DNA of 64,000 bases, taken from positions 59,546 to 123,545 of the forward strand of contig JBNKDU010000002.1 in NCBI GenBank assembly GCA_050288425.1, read 5' to 3'. Under the pieces are notes generated by a model that made no database searches, was not told where the DNA came from, and saw nothing but the letters and a program-made list of their open reading frames with translations. Shown here one piece after another: positions 56,152 through 64,000 of this stretch. The number at the start of each line of letters is the position of its first letter. The stretch's first letter is position 1. The stretch comes from JARRKU01 sp050288425. Its GTDB lineage: Bacteria > Desulfobacterota > Desulfobacteria > Desulfobacterales > Desulfosarcinaceae. The position numbers and the translations under genes are program-made.

Positions 56152-58170
56152 CTAGAAATCTTCGAATTGATCGTCGTCCATGGGGATCACATCTTCCGGA
56201 TTTACTTTCCCGGAGCCATACCCCTGGGATTCGATCTTGTGCCGTGCCGCCGTCTCGGACGCATATCGCGGCGTCCGGGCCTTGACTTCCGAAGCATTGC
56301 GGGTCGGTACCGGCAGGGAGCGTCCGAAGATGCGTGCCCCAGCGCCGTGCCGCCGGTGCCGGCCGTTGCCGCCCACCATGGCCATCAGGCGGTTCACGAT
56401 GTCCTTCATCTGCATGGACTGGGCGCTCATCTGTTCGGAGGCCGAGGCCGACTCTTCGGCGCTGGCCGCATTCTGCTGGGTGACCCGATCCATCTCGGTC
56501 ACCGACCGGTTGATCTGGCCGATTCCCTGGGCCTGTTCGTTGGAGGCGACATTGATTTCGCTGACCAGTTCGCCCACCTTGGCCACGTCCTCGGCCACCC
56601 GGGAGAAGGCCCCATCGGTTTCGCTGACCAGGGCCGAACCGTCTTCCACTTTTTTCACCGTCCCCTCGATCAGGTCCGAGGTGTTTTTGGCCGCATCCGC
56701 GGCACGCATGGCCAGGTTGCGGACTTCGTCGGCCACCACCGCGAAACCGGCGCCGGCCTCGCCGGCACGGGCCGCCTCCACGGCCGCGTTGAGGGCCAGC
56801 AGGTTGGTCTGGAAGGCGATTTCATCGATGGTCTTGATGATCTTGGATGTCTCCTCGGAAGCACTGGCGATGGCGTCCATGGACTGGGTGAGGTTCCGCA
56901 TGGAGGTGTTGGCGCTCTCCACCACCTGGTTGGCTTCCTTCATCAGGGTGTTGGCCTGATTGGCGTTGGCCGCATTCTGGCGTGTCATGGAAGACATCTG
57001 CTCCAGGGCCGAAGAGGTCTCTTCGATGGAGGCCGCCTGTTCGGAGGCGCCCTCGGCCAGGGCCTGGGAGGCCGATGCCACCTGGCCCGAGGCGGAAGCC
57101 ACCTGGTCGGCGCTCTCTTCCATCTGATGGGTGATGCGCGACAAGACGCGTACGATTCCCCGGGCAATGAAGAACGCGGCCGACAGGCCGGAGAGGATGG
57201 CGATGACGCCGACGATGGTGACATTGCGCTGGGTCGATCGGGCCATGGCCAGCATGGCGTCGTCGGTCATGATATTCGCGCGCGCCGTCTTGCGGATGTC
57301 GCCGAGCAGTCCGCGCACTTGCGACAGGGCCGGCAGGGTTTCGGTGGCGAAGATATGATCGGCTTCCCGCATGCCTTCGAGATCGTGTTCGACCTTCTCG
57401 CGCAGCCGTTTCAGATGCGACACGGTTTCGGACAAAAGGGGCATGGTCTCTGTTCTGAATACCTGCCTGGCCTCCTGGTTGGAGTGGCCGATGAGCTGCT
57501 CGATCATGACGGCCGAGCGGTGCAGGGCCTCGTGGGTCTTCACCATCTTGTTCCAGATATCCTGAAACTCCCGGTCGCCGTTGGCATAGGCGCTGCGGGC
57601 CCTTTCCGAGACGATCCACTTACCCAGGGCGCACTTGGTGGGATCGGTCTGGACCCCCAGCTCGTCTTCGTCGTTCAGGAAGGCGTCGCGGATCCTGGCG
57701 GCCCAGTTGAGATGGTCGATGTGCCGCTCCTGGAAGAGGGCGGGCAGCCCGGGATCGGCCTGGCGGAAGGTTTTACCGATGGCGATGGCCGAGGCATGCA
57801 GTTTTTCATGGGGCATCTCGATGGCCTTGAGCAGCGGTGCCAGCCGGGGAACCGAATTTTCGGTTTGTCGGCGACCTTCGCCATAGAGCCATTGGCCCAA
57901 GGCGCATTTGTGGTGATCGGTCTGCACCTTCAATTCGGTTACCGCGACATCGGTGAGCAGGGCGTTCAGCCTGGCCGACCAGTTGAGGTGGTCGACTTCC
58001 TTCTGGGCCAGCAATGCGTCGAGTTTGTTGCCGTCGATGACATGCCCGGCTTGCAAGACGATGCCCCGGACCCCGGTGTAGGACAAAATGACGACGGCGC
58101 ACAAAAACACCAGGACGCTGCCGAATCCCACTGCGATCTTTTGGGCGATGGTGAGGTTGTTGAAGCTCAT
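56152..58170 (-). CDS. Methyl-accepting chemotaxis protein with tandem CZB zinc domains
   Basis: A 672-residue receptor. A first helix (about residues 12-31) precedes two CZB-like domains in a row: the first with H61, C89, H121 and H125 and the second with H153, C180, H213 and H217, matching the three-histidine, one-cysteine zinc site. A second membrane helix (about 300-325) follows, then the signalling domain with EEIAFQTNLLALNAAVEA-like IAFQTNLLALNAAVEAARAG. The C-terminal tail ends QFEDF, a possible adaptation-enzyme tether by analogy with NWETF. The ATG at 58170 has GAGGAG upstream. It starts the chemotaxis operon. Confidence 0.93.
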   Translation of the reverse strand: MSFNNLTIAQKIAVGFGSVLVFLCAVVILSYTGVRGIVLQAGHVIDGNKLDALLAQKEVDHLNWSARLNALLTDVAVTELKVQTDHHKCALGQWLYGEGRRQTENSVPRLAPLLKAIEMPHEKLHASAIAIGKTFRQADPGLPALFQERHIDHLNWAARIRDAFLNDEDELGVQTDPTKCALGKWIVSERARSAYANGDREFQDIWNKMVKTHEALHRSAVMIEQLIGHSNQEARQVFRTETMPLLSETVSHLKRLREKVEHDLEGMREADHIFATETLPALSQVRGLLGDIRKTARANIMTDDAMLAMARSTQRNVTIVGVIAILSGLSAAFFIARGIVRVLSRITHQMEESADQVASASGQVASASQALAEGASEQAASIEETSSALEQMSSMTRQNAANANQANTLMKEANQVVESANTSMRNLTQSMDAIASASEETSKIIKTIDEIAFQTNLLALNAAVEAARAGEAGAGFAVVADEVRNLAMRAADAAKNTSDLIEGTVKKVEDGSALVSETDGAFSRVAEDVAKVGELVSEINVASNEQAQGIGQINRSVTEMDRVTQQNAASAEESASASEQMSAQSMQMKDIVNRLMAMVGGNGRHRRHGAGARIFGRSLPVPTRNASEVKARTPRYASETAARHKIESQGYGSGKVNPEDVIPMDDDQFEDF

Positions 58171-58252
58171 GAGCCACTCCTCTGTATTTGTCGAATCTTG
58201 CGGTTGCGAAATATAAAAACGAATTTTCCTTTCCATTCTTTGGCTTTCGTTT

Positions 58253-58278
58253 ATATCGGCACTCCATGACAAACATTA
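58253..58278 (-). promoter_or_regulatory. Candidate sigma-28 (FliA) promoter for the chemotaxis operon
   Basis: On the minus strand TAATGTTT (58278-58271) precedes GCCGATAT (58260-58253) by 10 bases. The sigma-28 consensus is TAAAGTTT-N11-GCCGATAA: seven of eight positions match in each box, with one base less spacing. The transcript would begin about 75 bases before the receptor start. Confidence 0.65.
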
Positions 58279-58487
58279 AACAAAAAACCACATGGGATTT
58301 CAGGCGATTACGGCAGGGATAAACTGGACCAAAAAGGTAGGATATTAAGAACCTATTATTTTTGCATCGAATACACGCCGGCAGGGACACCCGTTGGACG
58401 CAGCGGCCGGTCCTGGATTTCTACCTATTTTATCGTTGCGGAAATGGTTTGCCCGAGGCAGGACCCCGAACCCGGCGCAACAACCGA
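58279..58487. other. Intergenic region between the mcp promoter and phoU
   Basis: About 200 bases between the sigma-28-like promoter and the 3' end of phoU on the same strand. No gene was seen. A weak hairpin near 58480-58497 runs into the phoU stop and is not a convincing terminator. Confidence 0.4.
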
Positions 58488-59144
58488 TCAATAATCGGCG
58501 TGGCGGACGATTTCGCCTTCGATGAGGTAGATCACCTCCTCGGCGATGTTGGTGGCGTGGTCGGCCAGGCGTTCGATGTGCCGGGAGATGAGCAGCAGGT
58601 TGATCAGGTAGCCCACCCTTCCCGGGTTGGCCTCGATGGCCGATTTGATGCGGTCGTAGGCTTCCTTCTTGATTTTGTCGACGCGGTCGTCCATGGTGAT
58701 GACCTTGAAGGCCAGATCCACATCGAGATTGACCAGCGCGTCCAGGCTCATGTTGAGCATCTCCTCGGCTTTTTCGGCCATGACGGAGTAGTCGAACACG
58801 AAATCCACCTGGGGTGCCTTGGCAATGGTCAATATCCGTTCGGCGATGTTCACGGCCTGGTCGCCGATGCGCTCCAGGTCGTTGTTGATCTTGATCACGG
58901 TGATCAGAAACCGCAGGTCCACGGCCACGGGTTGATGCAGGGCCAGGACCTTGAGGCACTCTTCTTCGATCTCCACCTCCATCTCGTCCACTTCCCAGTC
59001 GCGGTCGATCACCTGCCGGGCCGCGTCTGCGTCGCGGCTGTCCACGGCGGTGTTGGTCATGCGCACCCGCTCCTCCACCAGGGTGCCCAGGGCGAGTACT
59101 TTCTTTTTGATGCGATCCAGTTCTCTGATCAAATATCTGGCCAT
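58488..59144 (-). CDS. phoU: Phosphate signalling protein PhoU
   Basis: A 218-residue helical protein of two PhoU repeats, each with the metal-binding E/D pattern (RDWEVDEMEVEIEEECLKVLAL-like; here WEVDEMEVEIEEECLKVLAL and DDRVDKIKKEAYDRIKSAIE) and LDLRFLITVIKINNDLERIG. It links the Pst transporter to the PhoR/PhoB system. It starts 14 bases after pstB. Confidence 0.96.
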   Translation of the reverse strand: MARYLIRELDRIKKKVLALGTLVEERVRMTNTAVDSRDADAARQVIDRDWEVDEMEVEIEEECLKVLALHQPVAVDLRFLITVIKINNDLERIGDQAVNIAERILTIAKAPQVDFVFDYSVMAEKAEEMLNMSLDALVNLDVDLAFKVITMDDRVDKIKKEAYDRIKSAIEANPGRVGYLINLLLISRHIERLADHATNIAEEVIYLIEGEIVRHADY

Positions 59145-59158
59145 TGACGTCCTCTTGA

Positions 59159-60082
59159 TTACCCGAACCGACCGGTGATGTAGTCCTGGGTCAGCCTGTG
59201 GCCGGGGTTGGTGAAGATCTGCTCGGTTTCGCCCACTTCGATGAGGTCGCCGAGATGGAAATAGGCCGTCCGCTGGGAGACCCGCGCGGCCTGCTGCATG
59301 GAATGGGTGACGATCACGATGGCGTATTGCTGGCGCAGTTCATGGATCAGGTCCTCGATGGTGCCGGTGGCGATGGGGTCCAGGGCACTGCACGGTTCGT
59401 CCATCAAGATCACTTCCGGCCCCACGGCGATGGTGCGCGCGATGCACAACCGCTGCTGCTGGCCGCCGGAAAGCCCCGTGCCCGGGTGATCCAGCCGGTC
59501 CTTGACTTCTTCCCACAGGCCGGCCTTGATCAGGGAGGTTTCCACCACCTCGTCGGTTTCCGCCTTGTCGCTCACCAGGCCGTGGATCCGGGGGCCGTAG
59601 GCGATGTTGTCGTAGATCGACTTGGGAAAGGGGTTGGGCTTCTGGAACACGATTCCCACCAGGGCCCGCAACGGCACCACGTCCATGTTTTTGTCGTAGA
59701 TGTTGCGGCCGTCCATGGTGATCTCACCGGTGACGCGGCACCCTTCGATGGTGTCGTTCATGCGGTTGAGGCAGCGCAGAAAGGTGGATTTGCCGCACCC
59801 CGACGGTCCGATCATGGCGATGACCTGGTTGCGGGCGATATCGAGGGTCACGTCCCGGATGGCATGCTTGTCACCGTAAAAGACATTCACCTTGCGGCAG
59901 GTCATGCGCGGTTCGTCCACGAAAGGGTCGCCCACGGCCTCGGCGGCTTTGGTCCGCTGGGGCGGCGGTTTCAGAGGCTTCCGGTCGATGGGCGGCACAC
60001 CGCCGTGACGCGTTGGCTTGCCGGTGTCCGCCGCCTCTTCCTCCATTTTCACCGCCTTGTTGCGGTCGAAAGCGCAATCCAT
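59159..60082 (-). CDS. pstB: Phosphate ABC transporter ATP-binding protein PstB
   Basis: A protein of about 307 residues. Walker A is IGPSGCGKSTFLRCLNRMND, the signature TGLSGGQQQRLCIARTI and Walker B PEVILMDEPCSALD, all PstB-typical. The first ~60 residues are an unusual, charged extension before the usual TCRKVNVFYGDKHA start; the ATG at 60082 has AGGA about nine bases upstream, but the ATG at 60124 or one at 60046 could also be used. Follows pstS after 91 bases. Confidence 0.93.
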   Translation of the reverse strand: MDCAFDRNKAVKMEEEAADTGKPTRHGGVPPIDRKPLKPPPQRTKAAEAVGDPFVDEPRMTCRKVNVFYGDKHAIRDVTLDIARNQVIAMIGPSGCGKSTFLRCLNRMNDTIEGCRVTGEITMDGRNIYDKNMDVVPLRALVGIVFQKPNPFPKSIYDNIAYGPRIHGLVSDKAETDEVVETSLIKAGLWEEVKDRLDHPGTGLSGGQQQRLCIARTIAVGPEVILMDEPCSALDPIATGTIEDLIHELRQQYAIVIVTHSMQQAARVSQRTAYFHLGDLIEVGETEQIFTNPGHRLTQDYITGRFG

Positions 60083-60173
60083 GTTCCTGGTTCCTGTTTT
60101 TCCAGCGCCATCCATGGGCAGCACCGGCGGTGGCGCCGCCGATGCCGTCCGGAGGGGTTGGATCTAATGTAGG

Positions 60174-61238
60174 TTACAGGTCGTTGGCGGTCAAGGTCTT
60201 CAACTCCATGGCTTTTTCCCTGTATCGGGTGCGTTCCTGGTCGGGCATGGGGATCAGCCCCTTGTCGGCCAGATAGCCGTCCGGTCCCCAGGCTTTTTCG
60301 CTGGTAAACTCGGAGATGTACTCGCGCATGCCCGGGATATTGTTCACATGGGCCTTCTTGACGTAGAAGAAGAGCGGACGCGAAACCGGGTACTTGCCGT
60401 CGGCGATGTTATCGAAGGTCGGGGCGACCCCGTCGACCATGGAGCCCTGGATCTTGTCGGTGTTCTGGTCCAGGAAGCTGAAACCGAAGACGCCCAGCGC
60501 ATCGGGATTGGCGGCCAGCTTCTGGACGATGAGGTTGTCGTTTTCGCCGGCCTCGATATATGCTCCGTCTTCGCGGATTGTGTGGCAGACGGCTTTATAG
60601 GCCTTCTTGTCCTTCTTCTTCATGGCCTTGATCCAATCGAAGTGTTTGGCGCCTCCCTCCATGACCAGTTCGACGAAGGCATCACGGGTACCGGAGGTCG
60701 GCGGCGGACCCAATACTTCGATCTTGATGTCGGGCAGGGAAGCATCGACATCCTTCCAGGTCCGGTAGGGATTGGGAACCAGTTTTTCGCCGCCCTCGGG
60801 GTCGGGAACCTCCCTGGCCAGGGCCAGGAAGAGGTCCTTGCGGCTGAGTTTCATCACCTTCGCCTTCCTGGAGTTGGCGACCACGATGCCGTCGTAGCCG
60901 ATCTTCACCTCGACGATGCCGCCCACGCCGTTCTGCATGCATTTTTCGAATTCGGACTTCTTGATGCGCCGGGAAGCATTGGTGATATCGGGATGCTGCA
61001 CGCCCACGCCGGCGGAGAACAGCTTCAGGCCGCCGCCGGAACCGGTGGATTCGATCTTGGGGGTCTTGAAGGAGGTGGTCTTGCCGAATTGTTCGGCCAC
61101 CACGGTGGCAAAGGGATAGACCGTGGAAGAGCCCACGATGCTGATATAGTCCCGTGCGGATCCTGCGCCGGCCATGCCGGTCATGCCGGCCAGTGCCATG
61201 GCCACGGCGCCCGTAAGTAACAAAGCCTTTCTTAACAT
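60174..61238 (-). CDS. pstS: Phosphate ABC transporter substrate-binding protein PstS
   Basis: A 354-residue periplasmic protein. A signal peptide (KALLLTGAVAMALAGMTGMA) ends near GAGSARDY. The phosphate-binding start is ISIVGSSTVYPFATVVAEQF and TGSGGGLKLFSAG, and the strands with GPPPTSGTRDAFVELVME and LGVFGFSFL. The ATG at 61238 has AAGGAGAAG upstream and gives a proper signal; the frame 24 codons longer is not supported. It lies between pstA and pstB. Confidence 0.93.
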   Translation of the reverse strand: MLRKALLLTGAVAMALAGMTGMAGAGSARDYISIVGSSTVYPFATVVAEQFGKTTSFKTPKIESTGSGGGLKLFSAGVGVQHPDITNASRRIKKSEFEKCMQNGVGGIVEVKIGYDGIVVANSRKAKVMKLSRKDLFLALAREVPDPEGGEKLVPNPYRTWKDVDASLPDIKIEVLGPPPTSGTRDAFVELVMEGGAKHFDWIKAMKKKDKKAYKAVCHTIREDGAYIEAGENDNLIVQKLAANPDALGVFGFSFLDQNTDKIQGSMVDGVAPTFDNIADGKYPVSRPLFFYVKKAHVNNIPGMREYISEFTSEKAWGPDGYLADKGLIPMPDQERTRYREKAMELKTLTANDL

Positions 61239-61322
61239 TCTCTTCTCCTTTTTTTGTTCTGATTTCATGCGGTTGATTTTCATGTTCGTTGTTTCCGGTT
61301 TATCCGTCAAGGGAGACGACCA

Positions 61323-62615
61323 CTACCATCTCCGTTCGAATTTCCTTCGCAAGACGACGGCCAGGCCGTTCATGGCGATGAGAAACACCAGCAACGCCAG
61401 CGTCGCCGCCGATGTGCGCTCCAGAAAGGCGCGCTCCGGACTGTCGGCCCAGAGATAGATCTGCACCGGCAGGGCGGAGGCCGGATCGGTGAATCCGTGG
61501 GGGATGTCCACGATGAAGGCCACCATGCCGATCATCAGGAGGGGGGCGGTTTCGCCCAGGGCGCGGGCCATGCCGATGATGGTGCCGGTGAGCATCCCCG
61601 GCAGGGCCAGGGGCAGCACATGATGCATGATCATCTGCATCCTGGAGGCCCCCACCCCCAGGGCCGCCTCGCGGATGGACGGCGGGACGGACTGCAGGGC
61701 CGCCCGGCTGGCGATGATGATGGTGGGCAGCGTCATCAGGGTCAGCACCAATCCGCCCACCAGGGGTGCCGAGCGCGGCAGGCCGAAGAAGTTGAGGAAC
61801 ACGGAGAGGCCCAGCAGGCCGAAGACGATGGACGGCACGGCGGCCAGGTTGTTGATGTTGACCTCGATGAGGTCGGTCCAGCGGTTTTTGGGCGCGAACT
61901 CCTGCAGGTAGGCGGCCGCGGCCACGCCCATGGGAAAGGAGAGGACCAGGGTGATGATCAGGGTGAAGAAGGAGCCGCACACCGCGCCCCACAAGCCGGC
62001 CAGTTCGGGTTCCCGGGAGTCGCCGGAGGTAAACAGGGTGGTGTTGAACCTCCTGCGCAGCCGGTCTTCCGCCCGCAGCCGTTCGATCCAGGCCAACTGG
62101 TTGGCGGAGAAGCGTCCCTCGCCATCTTCCGCCTGCGGCTGGATGCGGCCTTTGATCAGCATGTCCACGTCGTCGTCGGCCGGCACCCATACCTGGACGC
62201 TCTTGCCGACGAGCTCTGCGTCGGCCATGACCATCCCGCGCAATTGAAAGGCCGCTCCGGTGCTCACCAGCCGATAGAGTTCCCGCTTGTCCTTCCTGCC
62301 GGTGACATCGGGAAACATCCGGCGCATGGCCGCCTTGACCAGCCCCGGATAGTCGGCCCGGCTGAGGTTCCCGGTGGTCAGCACCTGGGGGTCGAAATTC
62401 ACCTCCAGCCGGATGTGGGTCTGGAACAGGGCGGTCCAGCCGTTGCCGATGATGCTGATGAATAAGAAGGAGAGAAACAGCAGGCTGAGGAGGATGGCGG
62501 CCAGCCCCATCCGGCGGAACCGCCGTTCGGCGCGGTAGCGCCGCCGCAGTCCCCGGTTGACGATATCGATGGTCTTGGCGTCTCCGGCCACGGAATCTGG
62601 ATGGCGGCTATTCAT
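61323..62615 (-). CDS. pstA: Phosphate ABC transporter permease PstA
   Basis: A 430-residue permease. An N-terminal basic segment and first helix (GLAAILLSLLFLSFLFISII) are followed by a periplasmic insertion of about 180 residues (as in DUF3333-bearing PstA). The membrane core carries the EAA-type motif in LQSVPPSIREAALGVGASRM, with PTIIIASRAAL. It overlaps the end of pstC by 8 bases. The ATG at 62615 is preferred because GGGA precedes it. Confidence 0.92.
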   Translation of the reverse strand: MNSRHPDSVAGDAKTIDIVNRGLRRRYRAERRFRRMGLAAILLSLLFLSFLFISIIGNGWTALFQTHIRLEVNFDPQVLTTGNLSRADYPGLVKAAMRRMFPDVTGRKDKRELYRLVSTGAAFQLRGMVMADAELVGKSVQVWVPADDDVDMLIKGRIQPQAEDGEGRFSANQLAWIERLRAEDRLRRRFNTTLFTSGDSREPELAGLWGAVCGSFFTLIITLVLSFPMGVAAAAYLQEFAPKNRWTDLIEVNINNLAAVPSIVFGLLGLSVFLNFFGLPRSAPLVGGLVLTLMTLPTIIIASRAALQSVPPSIREAALGVGASRMQMIMHHVLPLALPGMLTGTIIGMARALGETAPLLMIGMVAFIVDIPHGFTDPASALPVQIYLWADSPERAFLERTSAATLALLVFLIAMNGLAVVLRRKFERRW

Positions 62616-63999
62616 ATTGTTCCCGGTATTTGCGGACCACATACAGGGCGATCACGTTCAGGCAGAGGGTGGAGAGAAACAGGAGCAGGCCCAGGGCGAA
62701 GGCGGCCAGGGTCTTGGGGCTGTCGAACTCCTGGTCGCCCACCAGCAGGGTGACGATCTGCACCGTCACCGTGGTGACCGTCTTCAGGGGGTTGACGGTC
62801 ATATTGGCGGTGAGGCCGGCGGCCATGACCACGATCATGGTCTCGCCGATGGCCCGGGAGACCGCCAGCAGCACGCCCCCCACGATGCCCGGCAGGGCCG
62901 CGGGGATAACCACCTGGCGGATGGTTTCCGACTGGGTGGCGCCCAGCCCGTAGGCGCCGTCCCGCAAGGATTGGGGAACGGCATTGATCATGTCGTCCGA
63001 GAGCGACGAGACGAAGGGAATGATCATGATGCCCATCACCAGACCGGCGGCCAGGGCGCTCTCCGAAGAGACATCCAGACCCAGGACCGTACCGAACCGG
63101 CGGATCGTCGGGGCCACCACCAGGGCGGCGAAGAAACCGTAGACCACCGTGGGGATCCCGGCCAGGATCTCCATCAGCGGCTTGGCTGCGCCGCGAAAGG
63201 TCTTGCCGGCGTATTCGGACATGTAGATGGCCGACATCAGTCCGATGGGCACCGCCACGGCCATGGCGATGCCCGAGATCAACAGGGTGCCCACCAGCAC
63301 CGGCACGGCGCCGAAGGCGCCCGAGGATCCCACCTGGTCGGCGCGGATGGCCATCTGGGGGCTCCATTCCAGGCCGAAGAGGAACTCGGTCACCGGCACG
63401 GCCTTGAAAAACCGCAGGGCCTCATAGAGCACCGAAAGAACGATGCCGATGGTGGTGAAAATGGCCACCGTGGAGCAGGCGACGAGCATCCACAGCACCA
63501 GGCGCTCCACGTGGTTGCGGGCGCGCAGGTTTACGTGAATGCGCTTGCGCACCGTGACCAGGCCCACCATGGCCAGCGCCAGCACCACCACGGCCAGGGC
63601 GGCATGGCTGGTCTGCTGCAATTGAAGGTAACGGTCGGCGATGGCCCGCAATTCCGGGTTCACCTTCCCGGACACGATGTTGCCGTCCACCAGGTTGCGG
63701 ATGTCGTTGATCAGCAGGTTGATGCGGTCCGCGGGCAACGTACGTAGCCGATCCGGCAGGTCCGATATCGCCAATTGCGTGATTACGTGGGGTTCGAGGG
63801 CCTGCCAGCACAAGAAGAGCACCAGGGCCGGCAGGCCGCACCAGAGCGCGGTGAGCATGCCGTAATAGACCGGGCGGGAGTGCAATTGCCGGACCCCCTT
63901 GCGGCCGCCGACGATGGAGACCGAACGCCGCATGCCGATGTAATAGGCAACGGTGGTCAGCAACAAGAGGATGAACGGCAAAGTCCCCGGCGTGAGCAT
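62608..63999 (-). CDS. pstC: Phosphate ABC transporter permease PstC
   Basis: A 463-residue permease. An N-terminal helix (GTLPFILLLLTTVAYYIGMR), a periplasmic-side insertion of about 100 residues, then the permease core with the EAA loop SLRDGAYGLGATQSETIRQV and GIPTVVYGFFAALVVAPTIR. The ATG at 63999-63997 fits the usual N-terminus, but the window ends one base later, so an upstream extension cannot be ruled out. It overlaps pstA by 8 bases. Upstream promoter or Pho box would be outside the window. Confidence 0.9.
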   Translation of the reverse strand: MLTPGTLPFILLLLTTVAYYIGMRRSVSIVGGRKGVRQLHSRPVYYGMLTALWCGLPALVLFLCWQALEPHVITQLAISDLPDRLRTLPADRINLLINDIRNLVDGNIVSGKVNPELRAIADRYLQLQQTSHAALAVVVLALAMVGLVTVRKRIHVNLRARNHVERLVLWMLVACSTVAIFTTIGIVLSVLYEALRFFKAVPVTEFLFGLEWSPQMAIRADQVGSSGAFGAVPVLVGTLLISGIAMAVAVPIGLMSAIYMSEYAGKTFRGAAKPLMEILAGIPTVVYGFFAALVVAPTIRRFGTVLGLDVSSESALAAGLVMGIMIIPFVSSLSDDMINAVPQSLRDGAYGLGATQSETIRQVVIPAALPGIVGGVLLAVSRAIGETMIVVMAAGLTANMTVNPLKTVTTVTVQIVTLLVGDQEFDSPKTLAAFALGLLLFLSTLCLNVIALYVVRKYREQYE

Positions 64000-64000
64000 C

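Overview
The window is a GC-rich chromosomal segment from a Gram-negative, motile, sulfate-reducing bacterium. A complete dsrMKJOP cluster is diagnostic of dissimilatory sulfur metabolism. Together with TRAP transport, 5-oxoprolinase, an ornithine-lipid-type acyltransferase fusion and the general gene style, it points to Desulfobacterota, probably a relative of Desulfosarcina or Desulfatitalea. That genus-level placement is inference. The start of lpxC at the left edge confirms an outer membrane with lipid A.

Layout: 1-6.3 kb holds the N-terminus of lpxC, comM/yifB, an HU gene with a clear terminator, a small zinc-ribbon gene, an ECF sigma factor with a possible zinc-binding anti-sigma partner, recX, a small membrane protein and a zinc-ribbon/HEAT protein. 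6.4-10.7 kb is a minus-strand housekeeping run, rplU-rpmA-obgE-nadD-rsfS, with gpmI downstream. 10.9-18.4 kb has a dihydrouridine synthase facing dsrMKJOP; an RsbRD-N-like gene with a strong promoter precedes dsrM, and a stand-alone IscU-type scaffold follows. 18.5-26.4 kb has a PilZ-like membrane protein, an OlsF-like lipid acyltransferase fusion, and a minus-strand operon gntR-trpB-trpA-truD-phosphoesterase. 26.4-30.6 kb has a very long inverted repeat, dodecin, a second and different TrpB, and alr. 30.8-38.3 kb is a catabolic operon: FCD-GntR regulator, three TRAP genes and a full-length 5-oxoprolinase. 38.4-44.4 kb is tRNA-Leu-tig-clpP-clpX-lon. 44.7-47.7 kb has a phosphoribosyltransferase, an amidase, tRNA-Pro, a vapBC module next to an attC-like hairpin, and a receiver protein. 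47.8-58.3 kb is a chemotaxis operon on the minus strand: mcp-cheW-cheA-cheD-HDOD-receiver-cheX-cheB-cheR-histidine kinase. 58.5-64 kb is pstC-pstA-pstS-pstB-phoU.

How they work together: DsrMKJOP passes electrons between the menaquinone pool/periplasm and cytoplasmic sulfite reduction. The TRAP/oxoprolinase operon looks like uptake and ATP-dependent opening of a 5-oxoproline-like acid. The chemotaxis genes form a complete adaptation system (CheR, CheB, CheD, CheX) under a probable sigma-28 promoter, feeding from a receptor with two periplasmic-side CZB zinc domains. The pst-phoU genes give high-affinity phosphate uptake.

The most unusual items are the vapBC locus that resembles a stranded integron gene cassette, the roughly 190-nt near-perfect hairpin beside the trp regulator, the two types of TrpB within 4 kb, the CheA in which a MshEN-like repeat replaces P2, and the promoter/palindrome architecture in front of dsrMKJOP. 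No CRISPR array, transposase, prophage or rRNA was seen.
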